Assembly: GCA_032718475.1 (NCBI GenBank)
Contig: JAUCBJ010003237.1
Coordinates: forward strand, 1-53,301
Origin: Nemertoderma westbladi
Lineage: Eukaryota > Xenacoelomorpha > Nemertodermatida > Nemertodermatidae
Direction: 5' to 3'
Length of the DNA: 53,301 bases
Part shown: positions 19,943-32,165 of the stretch, piece after piece
How positions within the stretch are numbered: the first letter of the stretch is position 1
Layout: the number at the start of each line of letters is the position of its first letter
The notes under the pieces: model-generated
Databases searched by the model: none
The model's input: the letters and a program-made list of their open reading frames with translations, nothing else
Told to the model about the DNA's origin: nothing
Made by a program: the position numbers and the translations under genes

Positions 19943-20044
19943 AAATGCAGCTGCAATGCAGCATGTCGATCCTAGTAGTAGTAGTAGTTAAACGTTATGT
20001 TTGAGGTTAAGGGTCGTTCACCACAGGTTTATAACAGTTAATTT

Positions 20045-21119
20045 CACCGTATTGCCATTTCACCCATCACAGGTGTTTCCACTGTACTTCAAATTAAGGG
20101 GGGGGGGGGGGGGGGGGGGTGGTGGTAGCGCATTTTCTGACCAAAAAGTAAATTGTTTTAAACATATCCTATCTTATGCAAAATTTCATGCTGAATTCAA
20201 ATATGATAACCATTTTTTCATATCATGCTTAGTCTCCGAGATATCTGGGGTAGAAGATACCTGGTATATATCGCGATATCGGTAAATGCGATGAAGTTTG
20301 GGGTTTGCATTCAGTTACTGCAGATTTATTTTCCAAGTGGTGCCAATTGGATGTCTCCACGAGAAAGAACATACAATTTTAATAAAGAAGGTATTTTTTT
20401 ATGACTATTGGACCTACTGGTCAGTTTATAAGACAACTACAAGTCTCCGTAACAATGACGGAACTCGAATAAGCGATTCTGCGGTCTTTGCGGGATTACG
20501 TCGGAATAGACTTATCGGTCATCGGAGATCTTCAAAATATATAATCTCCAGTTCTAGTGGTCGTATAAAGTTCTTTTAGGCTCATTCGAAAGCTCTTTTA
20601 TCACAACAAAGTTACCATTTGATTCAAGATGAAATGGTACCGGTAGTGATGCAGCATAACTTGGGTAAAATATGCTTTGCAAATTTTGTTCAAGTTATGA
20701 TTGCCCAGCCTGTAATCGATTTTTCGCGCCTTCGTAGGCAACTCAACAAAAAACAGGCTCACTCGTGTTTCTAATTAGAATGTAATGATTACAACATAAT
20801 TATTCCCTTTCCTTTCCCTCACCTCAATACCCCCTTGCCATCTACATCCAATATACCACGGCCTTCCCAAAGTCACCTAGCAATCACCTATAAACCCCTC
20901 CAAGTGAACCCATACTGCAATATCACCAGCATCCCTTCTAATATACCACCACCCAATAAGGGAGCTTCCTCTGTGTAATTCTTCATTCGTTCTTATTACA
21001 TTAACCCTGCCCAGTTAAATCGAGGGAATACTGATATATCCAATAACTCAATGAGATATGGTTGCAGTAAACGTTTATTGGTCAGTTTAAAACATGTAAA
21101 TATTAATTATATAAATACA
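20045..21119. other. intergenic or intronic DNA with a G21 run
   Basis: 20045-20098 continues past the LINE. A G homopolymer of about 21 lies at 20099-20119. The remainder is AT-rich with no recognised gene; 20810-20950 is CCT-rich on the plus strand. Confidence 0.5.
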
Positions 21120-21120
21120 A

Positions 21121-21432
21121 AAAAATTTCAAAAAATACATCGGCACAATCGAAGAAAAACACAGAGAGATCAACTCGGATTTCTGGACTGCCCCTGGATT
21201 TATAAACAGGAACTGGACCGAGCCAAGATCTGAATCCAGACACGTAATCGCACGCTTCTCGATTCACGGCTTTCACCATCTGGTCTGCCAATCTAATGTT
21301 TTCCACGATATTTCCCCAGATTGCCGTTGCAAGTTGTGCGGTGGAGCGGCTCCTCTTCTACACTTGCTGGATTGTCCAGGAAATTCGCGCAGCCTTACTG
21401 AGTTAGCAACCAAGATCAATCCTCCGTTGTAA
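21121..21432 (+). pseudogene. C-terminal fragment of a different non-LTR retrotransposon
   Basis: A plus-strand frame reads from about 21150 through VIARFSIHGFHHLVCQSNVF to CRCKLCGGAAPLLHLLDCPG and stops at about 21432. A CxxC...H....C finger after an RNase H-like tail is the usual end of Jockey/R1/I-type LINE ORF2 proteins. Nothing upstream can be read, so this is a dead-on-arrival 3' fragment. Confidence 0.6.
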
Positions 21433-22265
21433 CGTAACCAAGGAATTCTAAATTTTCGTGCTTTTTAATACTTTTTACTACTTTACTGTTGTTTGGGTGT
21501 GTGGGTAAGGTTCTCGCTGAGAACTGAGTTTTGGCCTACCAGCCCTGGAGCGCTAGCGCACTCTGCCCGCTCAGTTCGTCCCAGGGCCGACTGCTTAGCC
21601 GTGAGGATAAAGTAACAGTATCTTTCCGGGTTTTGACTCTGTCAGATTACGGTAATGCTTGCGCACTCTGCCCGTAGACTTAGTGGAGTGACCCCGGTTA
21701 AACATCTGAGTTGTCGTAGGACAAAGTAGCAGCTAACTATCTGCGTCCAATCGGTCCCACCCCGTTTGGTTGGACCCAGACGGTAACCTGGAGTTTTGCA
21801 GTATTGCCAAGTACACCAATAGCGTGAAGCAGCACCAAGTTTATTACAACATCATTTTAGACTGTGATTCTATTGAACCTTTTTCCAGAGTATTTTAACA
21901 CCAGAAACGAATAAAATACTTTATTTTATGTACTATTTTTCGGTTTCAATTATTTTGGATTGTATTTATTTTTCGAGGCTATACTTTGAATCCTAACGGA
22001 CCCAAAGCACCCCTCACCCGTTTCTCTTTTTCCTCATCCCAGAGGTTTTTCTACGGTGCTTCTGGTAAACACTATTTGTATACCTGAAGGAAGCAATGCC
22101 AATATCACATCTGGAGAAAATAGAAGTCACTGGGTTTTAGTACTATCTTGAAAGGTTGTCAGTAAATAACAAGTCATTGAAGGACCGGGTATTATTGCAA
22201 GCTATTATCAAGTCAGTCTTGTCACCGAGAAACCAAAACAATAAGCAACATGTATTAGCACTTTT
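21433..22265. other. probable LINE 3' untranslated region and spacer
   Basis: 21500-21860 is GC-richer with a repeated GCGCACTCTGCCCG word (21556 and 21664), which looks like a LINE 3' UTR. The rest is AT-rich and unassigned. Confidence 0.4.
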
Positions 22266-24752
22266 TAGTCTACCTGCCAACTCCCGAAAATTAAGTTTAG
22301 ATGGCATTTTTTGTTAATGGTTGGCAACCACCTGATTTTTGTACTTCAAGACATGGCGAATCCGGCTAGGCCGGATGCCACCTCTGCATTTTTGATTTAA
22401 TGCCTTTTTTTGGGCTTTAAAGTTTTTTGCTCAAAAATGGGTTTTTTTCGATTTTAGGATACAAGTTCATGGTGAATGTTAGCGAATCTCGTCTCTTAAC
22501 CAGTGTATATATTGAAAGTTAATCAAAATGCACCACTGTTGTCCTGAAACTGTTATAAACACTTTGATAAAGAAGAAAATTTCCGAAATTCCCTTGCAGT
22601 CCGCCAACCCGGCCCTAGTAACCGCCTTTAGCAACAGATTTATGAAATTTAAATTATAAATTTCTTTGTCTCACCTTTCCTTTTGCTGAGAAAATCAACA
22701 AACCGTTTTAAAAATTAAAAAATCCATCACACAACTTAAATAACATCTTGGAAACACATCAAGGGCAATATAAAATCAAATAGTGTCTAATGTCGCAGAC
22801 ACCGTCCCATTATTTGGACCAGAGTAATTAGCAAGTTGTTAGACTTGATTACTGTAAGAAAAAAAAGCTACTGGCTACTGGCTACTGACTACTGGCTACT
22901 GACCTAGAGCGAAAACCGCTCTAACGATTTTGATGAAATTTTGCATGGACCATGAAAATGAATTTCTAAGGCAGGTACATCACACTATGCACCTATGCAC
23001 CTATGCACCTAACTATGCACTAATATAAAATCAAATAGCGTCCAATGTCGCAGACACAGGCCCATTATTTGGACCAGAGTAATTTACACAAGTATCAAAA
23101 TATTAAGTTTAAGTGGAGAATTCGTGTACCTCTACTCAACTATTTGCTCCCTTATTTATAATTATTTAAAAATATCACTAGAGGGGCCTACTGCTAAGAA
23201 GCATTGTGATACTTACCGTCATTTAGTACACATTCGGGTGACATTTACAGTCCACGTTACCATAGCAACAGACCAAATAAGAAATTTTAATAAGAATTTA
23301 ATTTACAGCATAACTATATGGAGGTTCCACCTTGGTTCCGAAGGTTCCACCTTGGTGTAGTGGTTGCATTGAATTCACATCTCACGTAGGTCGTGGGTTC
23401 AATCCTCACATGGGCCAGGGCAGTTTTCGTTTCGGCACGAATGCTTTAAAGGGACCAGCCAGGGCGCATCTCTGCCTTGCATCCTTAAGTGGTAGCTAGA
23501 TGAGTACCATTTCGGCGAATTAATGTTTGTATCAATGTTAAATTATCAATTTAAGGAAAGGAGCAGTTTACAGTGGCACGTTATTCGAACCAAAACAATA
23601 AACGAATCTCAACAGAACAGATAGAAGTTTAATTTTTGAGAGTAAGCATGTGTTATTTGCGTCGATTTTCACCCTGGAGAAGGATCAATTTTGATTGCGT
23701 CAAAACTATCACTTGCATTTGCCTATTATTATTATAGGACTTTCAACGCAATCAAAATGGCCCTCTCCAGGGGAAAATCTATGCAAATAACACCCGATTA
23801 CGCTCAATAATTAAACTTTAATCTGTTCTATTGAGATTCGTTTATTGTTTTGGTTCGAATAACGTGCCACTGTAAACTGCTCCTTTCCCTAAATTGATTA
23901 TTTTAACATTGGAAAAAAATATTAATTCGCCGAAATGGGATTTGTGTCCACCCCCCCCCCCCCCCCCCCCCCCCCTGTCTCGACGGTGCATAGTGTGATG
24001 TACCTGCCTTAGAAATTCATTTTCATGGTCCATGCAAAATTTCATCAAAATCGTTAGAGCGGTTTTCGCTCTAGGTCAGTAGCCAGTAGCCAGTAGTCAG
24101 TAGCCAGTAGCCAGTAGTCAGTAGCCAGTAGTCAGTAGCCAGTAGCCAGTAGCTTTTTTCTTACAGTAATCAAGTTTAACAACTTGCTAATTACTCTGGT
24201 CCAAATAATGGGACGGTGTCTGCGACATTAGACACTATTTGATTTTATATTGCCCTTGATGTGTTCCCAAGATGTTATTTAAGTTGTGTGATGGATTTTT
24301 TAATTTTTAAAACGGTTTGTTGATTTTCTCAGGAAAAGGAAAGGTGAGACAAATAAATTTATAATTTAAATTTCATAAATCTGTTGCTAAAGGCGGTTAC
24401 TAGGGCCGGGTTGGCGGACTGCAAGGGAATTTCGGAAATTTTCTTCTTTATCAAAGTGTTTATAACAGTTTCAGGACAACAGTGGTGCATTTTGATTAAC
24501 TTTCAATATATACACTGGTTAAGAGACGAGATTCGCTAACATTCACCATGAACTTGTATCCTAAAATCGAAAAAAAACCATTTTTGAGCAAAAAACTTTA
24601 AAGCCCAAAAAAAGGCATTAAATCAAAAATGCAGAGGTGGCATCCGGCCTAGCCGGATTCGCCATGTCTTGAAGTACAAAAATCAGGTGGATGCCAACCA
24701 TTAACAAAAAATGCCATCTAAACTTAATTTTCGGGAGTTGGCAGGTAGACTA
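22266..24752. mobile_element. 2.5-kb foldback element with TA-flanked inverted arms
   Basis: TAGTCTACCTGCCAACTCCC at 22266 is mirrored at 24733-24752. The arms match almost base for base: left 22266-22996 and 23508-23700, right 23746-24752, with a 45-bp centre. The left arm carries an extra block of about 510 bp (22997-23507) where the right arm has a C/G homopolymer near 23950. That block includes a partial repeat of the arm and a tRNA-like SINE. Each arm has a GGCTACTGGCTACTGACTAC minisatellite. No transposase frame is visible, so it is non-autonomous. TA at both ends is compatible with a TA target duplication. Confidence 0.85.
23346..23510 (+). mobile_element. tRNA-derived SINE-like insert
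   Basis: RNA polymerase III A box TGGTGTAGTGG (23353-23363) and B box GGTTCAATCC (23396-23405), spaced as in a tRNA, are followed by a non-tRNA body. It lies only in the left arm of the foldback, so it arrived after the arms formed. No clean cloverleaf, so it is not called a functional tRNA. Confidence 0.6.
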
Positions 24753-25309
24753 TTTGGAACTATGGCGAATTGTATGAAACCTAGAAGTACAGTAGCTTAA
24801 TTATAGAACCAACCATCAGATTAATCTGAATTTTGGTTGGAGTGAATGGTCCACTAACTAGACTGTTACGCAAAGGCTCACATAGATTTCGTGCTGCGTG
24901 CCATGATAGAGTAATATATGATGTGGTGATACTAACCAAACTTCTCCAGCACCACTACCGGGTTCTTGGCAAGCAGTGATTAAGATGTGGTGAGTAATCT
25001 GAGGAGTAAATAATACAGTCGCATTTAGAATATACTCATATCGTGTAAGATTCGTTCGAAATGCATAACAAACATATTCATCATCCTAAATAACAATAAA
25101 GGTAAATGATATCCGTTTGTATTAATTCCGGGCTGTAAAATGTCGTACAAGTACTGGGAATTTGACACATTGTTCGCGCTTTTAGACCTTTAATAGTTTA
25201 ACCTGTTAATTTATGTGTCTTATATCTAATAACAAACACCTCTAATGTTATACAGTGTCTGGTTGGAGATGTGTGCATTGTACTTGACACAATGAACCCG
25301 GTGTAGCAT
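24753..25309. other. non-coding spacer
   Basis: Nothing recognised between the foldback and the second BEL-family LTR. Confidence 0.5.
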
Positions 25310-28300
25310 TGTAAAAGCTTTTGCGGAATTAGCTGGTTATTTTTCCCGCAAAGTACTCTGTAGTTGGTTTAACGGACATAAAAAGCCGTTTCCTTACTGT
25401 ACTGGTGTTTTAGTGGACATAAAAAGCCATTTCTTCTGTATGTGTACTTTAGCGGACATAACTAGCAATTCTATGTCGCAATACGCTAAATCCTCTTGAA
25501 ACAGTGTAGTTACTATGACGACAGCTAACAGCTGATCTGTACACGTGTAGCTTTTTCCTTGTTCTCTGTTGTTTCTTTGTTCGGTCAACCAATCAGAGCG
25601 ATTCTCCTGCTTTTTGTAAAGAAACCTCCGGGAAATCGCGCAATGCATTATGGGTCAATGTTTACCTTTTTTCCTGAGCCCAGAAGACCGGCTTTGGAAT
25701 CTCTGTGGTTTCAGGCTTTAGCCCAACATTAGTAGGCTTAATCATAGAAACGTATATCTGTTATCGCATCTCACCATAACTCACCTAATCATATTGTCAA
25801 CTACAAACACCGCATTTTTACTGCTATTTACTGTCGGTCATTAATTATATCAGTTGATGGAATATTATTATATTTGGAATATCGATAAATAATTATAAAA
25901 CCCTCAATCTTCTTGATATACTGAAGGTAAGAGAGACCGGTTACATATAACGATTGCGACTTACATTAAAGTGGTTTTGAAGTGAATCTAATGCTATTTC
26001 ATAGGCACTACATGTATTGGTCGTTGTTCTCTTTATATGTGACTAAAATTAGTGAAGGTCGGCAGATCGGTGTGCAGCATTGTGCGGCAGTGTACATGGT
26101 TGTGACTGATAACAAAGCATCTCCTAAAGAATGCGCTATATACGTGAATCCATAGCCATCCCGTTGTGTCTAGTGTAAGTCATAACTCTGTTTACATATT
26201 TAGAGCGCCACGTCCTAAAGGAACTGTTAATATTTCCCGAAAGTGAATAATATTTGTCAGAGATTATATATTACAATCAGTCGAATAATACAGTAGGCCT
26301 ACACCGCAATAAGGTTAGGCTTCCGAATCCAGTCTCCCGGGTATATCCAGCGGGTGAATGGTCGCGCATAGACTGGCTTCGGCTAATGTAGTGTATCAAA
26401 TACTCGTCATAGGCTAAAGTCGATTTATAATCTAGAAGACACCCAAATTTGGCAGGTTAAACTGCCAAAGGTCTGAAAGCGCGAACAATAACAGATATTG
26501 ATTTCAGATTGCAGTGTAGGCAATAAATGCAGTTTAATATTGTTCTGGTAAGAACAATAATGGTTATTGCTTCTGTATTGCTGTAGGCAATAAAGCTGAA
26601 GTACCGGTCAACCGGTACCCAGTAGGCCTAACTACCTAACCACGCGAACACCGGTACTTACTGCAGTACAGGTACTAGTATTATTTCGATTGTGATATTG
26701 TATACCGGTAGGCTGTTTAAGAGATTAGGGACTGTACACCCCTTGTTTCTTTTGGAGCTTACTTATTTCTGTCAGTTTTATTTACTTGTAGGTTAATATT
26801 GAGCAGAAGGCGTGTAAGCCTGCCCAGATTGTACAGATAATTTGTAGGCTGGACTGTTGTCTGACTGTTGTTGAGTCTGAGGAGATTGTAGTGTGTGTAG
26901 AGCGTATGTCCGAAAAAGTACTAGTTAGGAAAGTAGGGGCTTCCAGTGCTGTGAGGTAAACCCCCTCGAAAGAATAAGTCGTACTACTCGGTTAGAACGC
27001 ATACTAACTAACCATTTCGGAGTCTGCATATACTGTAGTTTGTTTAGGCTTGATAGTAGTCTGCCAGCGTTCTGTCTGTATTTTGTATGTGTAGTCTGTA
27101 CGGGTAGCATAATATTTCTTATTCAGATAATTTGTAGGCTGGATTGTTGTCTGGCTGTTGTTAAGTCTGAAGAGATTGCGGTGTGTGTAGAGTGTATGTC
27201 CAATAAAGTACTAGTTAGGAAAGTAGGGGCTTCCAGTGCTGTGAGGTAAATCCCCTCGAAAGAATAAGTCGTACTACTCGGTTAGAACGCATACTAACTA
27301 ACCATTTCGGAGTCTGCATATACTGTAGTTTGTTTAGGCTTGATAGTGGTCTGTCAGCGTTTGGTCTGTATTTTGTTTGAGTAGTCTGTACGCGTAGCGT
27401 AATATTTATTATTCAGAGTTTATGCGATTATTCGCAACATTCACAACCCCAAGTTTATTCCTACAGTAATTGTGCTTGTTATACATACCGTTATAGTTAA
27501 ATTAACCCCGGTACTACATCAGGGCTGCTTGGTGTAGGTAAAGACTGGTGATTTTGTGCCCCGGTCACTCCAGCAGATACCGTGGTTCTTTTAGCTGTAC
27601 AAGTATTTCTAACTGCTAGTTATTTGTTGTATAAGTACTTGTACCTAATTTAGGGTTTAGTGTACAGTGCTTTCCGAAAGTAATTAGTGTGTAGGCAGTA
27701 TATTTGTGTTGTAAAGTGGTTAATAGGCACGTTGGTTCTGGTAGACCGCGGTAATTAACTTCTAGGTAGGAACACTCCATGATACATAACGTAGTACTTA
27801 TAGCGATTCGGCTATAAGTCGTCAGACGGTGGTATTTTTCCTATCTGGACAACGCAGTATATTTACTACTGCTTAGTTATTTTCAAATACCGTAGTACCC
27901 TGTCCATTGTAATAACCAGATATTCTAACCCTTTGTTAGGCTGGTTTGTAGACTTCTTGTAAAATTACCCTAAAAATTCGTACGTGTAATTTTTGTGTTT
28001 ATTTAGAGATTGTAATCTCACCCCGAATTGTACGTAATTTGTAGTAATAAGTAACTTAGGTAAATTAGAATTATTTGTTTTAGTGTCCAACAAGTAGCAC
28101 TTCACTGAAAGCGTACAGCTTCTGTGTAGTGACTCCTTCCCAGAAATAATAACATTTATTTCAAACAGTGACAAAACCCATTATACGGGTATATATATAT
28201 TATAAATCAACTCAAACCGATTTATAAAATAGTAGGCCTGCCATACAACAATTAGGTCTTAATGTCAGTTGGACTACTGCTTAAATAACGGTAATCAAGT

Positions 28301-28768
28301 AAAACAAAGTAACCAAGTAACCCCTAAAATTCAGAAATTCAATTATTCTAAAATAATTGACATACTGGTATTTACAATAGGCTTATTATATTTATTTCTA
28401 TAAATTTAGGCTGAAATTATACCGGTATTCTGTAATTAATTCTAGTCCATAATTATACTTATATATACTATAAGTGTAAGCTGTATACCGGTATTCACGA
28501 TAGGCCTATTATATATTTATATATATTTGTGCTGAAATTACATACCGGTATTCTGTGACAAACCTAGTCTGTAATAATACTTATATATATATACTATAAG
28601 TATATACCGGTATTCTAATATATTATATATATATATCACGCTACACTGAGTAGCAGTATCGGTAATTAATTACTAGGCTAACAGTGATACTGAATTACTA
28701 GACTTGCTTTAACTGTAATATAGCAGTAGGCATTCAACTGTACAAACAAACATGTCTGACACAAAGCA
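25310..28768 (+). mobile_element. second BEL-family LTR and leader, cut at codon 7 of ORF1
   Basis: Homologous to 5774-8768 throughout, including the CCAAT box (25589), the ACCGGT-rich leader and the ATG at 28752. Sequence identity with copy 1 stops after ATGTCTGACACAAAGCA. Differences include a 290-bp tandem duplication (26837-27126 and 27127-27416) and an insertion of about 170 bp near 27735-27930 absent from copy 1. No Gag coding sequence follows. Confidence 0.85.
26837..27416 (+). repeat. 290-bp tandem duplication in the BEL leader
   Basis: Units start ATAATTTGTAGGCTGGAYTG at 26837 and 27127. Copy 1 (7187 onward) has only one. Confidence 0.85.
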
Positions 28769-29371
28769 GCAGGTTTTTTGGCAACCGAAGGTATTTTGGG
28801 ACGGGCTGGCCCCCCTAGTCTTGAGGTGACCCTGTGAATGACAGACCAGATAAGTTCACTGGGAAACCCGTTAAGGGACAGAATGTCATGTAGTTTATTT
28901 GTTTGAGTTTGAAATTGGCGCCAGTTGGTACAAATGTGAAAAATTCGAAAAATTAACGTAGCAATGAGGGCAACTTTAAATTTGTCTGAAATAAAGCTAT
29001 CATAGTGTGTGTATAGACCAGTAAAGGTTGGTTTTCGGTATATGGTTGTGTTCAGAGAATCACGGCTTCTAGTAATTAGAACATCAAGGAATGATAGGGA
29101 ATTGTTGGATTCAAATTCTACAGTGAATTCAATGTTGCGGTGTTGGGAATTTAGATAGTTTAAAAATTCTTTAGCATGTTGTCTATCTCGGAATAAAATA
29201 AAGCAATCATCCACATATCGCCTATAAAACATTGGTTTCAAATCAGGTGGACAATTGGACAGCCATTTTTTTTCGTAAAAGCTTAAAAATGCATTAGCAA
29301 ACGTTGGCCCAATGGGGCTACCCATCGAAACGCCATCAATTTGCAAGTACTTATGTTGGTTGAAAATAAAC
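28769..29371 (-). pseudogene. Penelope-like reverse transcriptase fragment
   Basis: The minus-strand frame reads QIDGVSMGSPIGPTFANAFL, then FYRRYVDDCFILF, NIEFTVEFESNNSLSFLDVL and TTIYRKPTFTGLY. These are the ordered RT motifs of Penelope-like elements, with YVDD at the active site. Both ends are cut: upstream the frame runs straight into the LINE at about 29372, downstream it abuts the BEL leader at 28769. Neither the RT N-terminus nor a GIY-YIG domain is present. Confidence 0.8.
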
Positions 29372-31597
29372 TCAGTGTTCTTTAAATAGTTCTGTGTCAC
29401 CGTCAACAGTAGACACAAATGTTGTCGAACCATCGTATACTGATCTGATTGCTGCAATAATTTCATCAGGAATCCCATATAATGAAAGTATGCTGAACAT
29501 ACGTGAGCGAGAGACTGAATCAAAGGCCTTGAAGAAGTCAGCAAAGATAACAGCCAGATGCCTGTCTTTCTTTTTTGATAACTCTTCAATTATCCCTCTA
29601 AGTGCCAAAATGGGCTCCATGGTCCCACGACCTTTACGGAACCCATTCTGATTTCCACGGAGCAGTCTCTCAATGGGATCCCTGATGCGATTTAATAGAA
29701 TTCTATTGTATAGCTTTGCAGCAATCGAGATCAATGAGATTCCCCGAAAAGAACCATAGAGTGTTAGGTTGCCCTTCTTGGGAACTGACACCAACTTATT
29801 TGTGTTCATTTCTTGTGGGACTCTTGTTGTTCGGTACATGTCTACTAAGATGGGATAGATGAGCTTTAAACACTCAGGTATTTTAAAGACCTCAGGGGGA
29901 ACACCATCTACTCCACTGGCACGATTGGTCTTAATGCTCTTTGCAGCTGCCTTCACTTCTGTAAAGGAGATATCACCAATGGGAATATCTGGGAGTACAG
30001 ACTCAGACACTTTTACTTCTATAAAGTTATCAGGCAATACCCTGTCATTATTGAGGAGCTTTTTAAAGTGGGCCTTCCAACCATTGAGGCGATCGGCTGG
30101 TGATTCAGCCTTAACCTTGGTGGTTGGTTGGCTTTTTCGACCAGCAAGCAAGTTGATCGATCTCCATGCCTGGGATGATTGCCTGCTGTCGCCAGCATCA
30201 TTGATGGCATCAATCTGTTGGTTTATTAGCTCCTGTAAATTAACAGAGTACTGCCTGTTCAGGGACCTAGATGCAGCCTTAACTACATTCTTGGCCGCTG
30301 TAGTCTGTTTGAGTCGGGACTCTTTCTGCGCCTTGTAGAGGTCATTTTGGCACTTCTGAATTTTGTTGTCAGTCCAGGGGGCCCGTTTCCTGTTTCGAGG
30401 GTATACAGGAACTGTTTCTGCAGCTGCTAACTTAACTGCCTCTGTGAAGGCAGTATAGCCCTCACAGTGATCTGCCGCCTCAGAGGCAAGAACCTCATAC
30501 CTGTTGCTCAGCTGTAGTGTGAAGCTGGATCTCACATTTGGCTGTTGCAACAGAGAGCACCAGTCATGCCGCGGCAAGGCAGATTTCATTGTTCTGCTAG
30601 CACGCAGACTAAGTCTTACCTTGGCCACAATAAGGCGGTGATCACTGGAGAAGGGTCGTAGTGTAAATGCATTACAGTCTTGTATAGAGCTCCTGTATTT
30701 CCTACGAAACAGGATATGGTCTATCTGGGACTTGTGACCACAGGGTCCACTATGAGTCCATAGCTTTCCAGTTCGCTTCTTGAACTGGGTTCCAGCCGAA
30801 AACAATCCATTTCCAGAGATAAAATCCTGTCCACTATGAGTCCATAGCTTTCCAGTTCGCTTCTTGAACTGGGTTCCAGCCGAAAACAATCCATTTCCAG
30901 AGATAAAATCCTGAAGATGGACGGAATTTCGGTTAACACTATTGCCATAGACCCAGGGCGATGTAGGTGATTGATGCAGACTTGCATTAAAGTCTCCCAG
31001 GAATGTTAAGAATGCATGCTGATCCAGTCAATCAGTAGCTGCTTGTAGATTCTGGTAGAAATTTTCCACCTCCTCTACAGGGGCAACACTAGTTGGAGAG
31101 TAGCACACAATCAGAACCACCTTAGGAAACTTCTTAGCCAGTCTTCCAGAACATGAGAAGTGGCAACGGATGATGCGGTTCGAGATTTGGTCTATTTTGT
31201 CCAATGCTGCATGTGCAGTGGGATTCATCAATAGACCAATTCCACCATTGTCACTATCATCTGCTGAAGCGAGGGCGAGTCGCCAACCGCCCCCCATGTC
31301 CTTAATCAGAACCTCATCAGTATGTCCAGTCTGCATTCGGTGCTCTTGAACACCCACTGCACTAAGAGAAAGCTTATCTGCCAAGGCAGTCAGCTCACCT
31401 TGTCGCATTGGGGACCCGAGTGTTAGGGTGTTTACTGAGGCTAGTCTAGTGACTTGCCTCAGATTCACCAATGGCTTTGTTAGGCGGGGTGGAACATGAG
31501 AGTAGCCTCCAACTCCAGAATCCCTCTCCCCCTCACAATCTGGCCTCCCTGGTGACCCAGGGTTTGGGCCAGAAAGGTCATCAGGAAAGGCACTCAA
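29372..31597 (-). pseudogene. APE-type LINE copy 2: endonuclease plus RT N-terminus
   Basis: Read on the minus strand from 31597, the first 190 codons give an AP-endonuclease-type N-terminus (ASVNTLTLGSPMRQGELTAL, AVGVQEHRMQTG, GGIGLLMN, VLIVCYSPTS). A single in-frame TGA lies at about 31025-31027, after which the same register continues through LTFLGDFNAS and QIDHILFRRKY, SSDHRLIVAKV, to the RT motifs NQNGFRKGRGTM and VIFADFFKAFDSV. It ends at about 29372 where it meets the Penelope fragment, before the FADD box. An exact 84-bp in-frame duplication lies at 30746-30913. Apart from the stop and the truncation the frame is open, so this copy is young. Confidence 0.88.
30746..30913 (-). repeat. 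exact 84-bp in-frame duplication in the LINE endonuclease
   Basis: 30746-30829 and 30830-30913 are identical by eye, adding 28 residues just before the GHKSQIDHILF motif. Confidence 0.9.
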
Positions 31598-31909
31598 AGA
31601 ATTGTTTGCCGCGTATGTGGTGGGAGACTGAATTCTATCGGCGAGAGTGTGGTAGGCTGAGACAGGGGGGGGGGGGGGAAACTCGACGCAAAACCCGCCT
31701 TGGCGAATTAATATCCCGCCTAAATGTTAAATTCTCAATTAGGGAAAGGAGCAGGTTACAGTGGCACGTTATTTTAACCAAAACAATAAACTAAACACAA
31801 TAGAACAGGTACCAGTTATATTTTTGAGAGTAATCAGCTATTATTTGCGTCGAAGGTCGAATTTTCCCCTGGAGAGGGAGGATAATTTTTTATTGCGTCC
31901 AGTTTCCCC
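31598..31909. mobile_element. LINE 5' leader remnant, G run and foldback fragment
   Basis: 31600-31660 is the probable LINE 5' region, followed by a G run near 31666-31678. 31703-31890 matches the inner part of the foldback arm (compare GGAAAGGAGCAGKTTACAG and TGGCACGTTATT at 23555-23590, and CCTGGAGAGG), so it is a piece of a related element. Confidence 0.6.
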
Positions 31910-32165
31910 CCCTATCTGGGTTGGCTACTTTGTATTATTCGATTGATCTCTACTATATAATCTCCAAAAACGATGTTTACTTTCAGGGTAATATCAACAG
32001 TTCCTTTTAGAGGCTGCGCTTAAAATATCAGACAGAGTTATGACTTACACTAATTAAAACGGTTGTTTATAGAGCATCAATGTTTCACATTCTTTAGGAA
32101 TGCAGTATTATTCACTCGCACTTACTTTACTGAAAATAATACTGAAATACGCTAATTTGCCGTCT
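31910..32165 (-). mobile_element. inverted fragment of the BEL-family LTR 3' part
   Basis: The reverse complement of this block matches 33990-34240 (GGAGATTATATAGTAGAGATC and the TTATGACTTAY segment) and part of 35941-36150. Confidence 0.75.

Larger units (their letters stand above)
18208..19984 (+). mobile_element. 5'-truncated APE-type non-LTR retrotransposon, copy 1
   Basis: It begins at CCCAGGCATGG, internal to the longer copy at 29372-31597, and ends in a (TAG)n tail at about 19970-19984. The RT coding region is broken by frameshifts near 18470 and 18825 and by a roughly 12-bp deletion near 18233, then runs open to 19942. A 60-bp direct repeat flanks it, and it sits in an intron of the monooxygenase gene on the opposite strand. 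Confidence 0.88.

Noticed and set aside
23346-23413. Functional tRNA gene
   Set aside because: A and B boxes are good but no acceptor stem or clean anticodon arm forms, and a SINE body follows.
28678-29589. 303-codon minus-strand frame as one gene
   Set aside because: Its first part is the LINE RT in the wrong register and its second part a Penelope RT fragment; it is a chance fusion at a junction.
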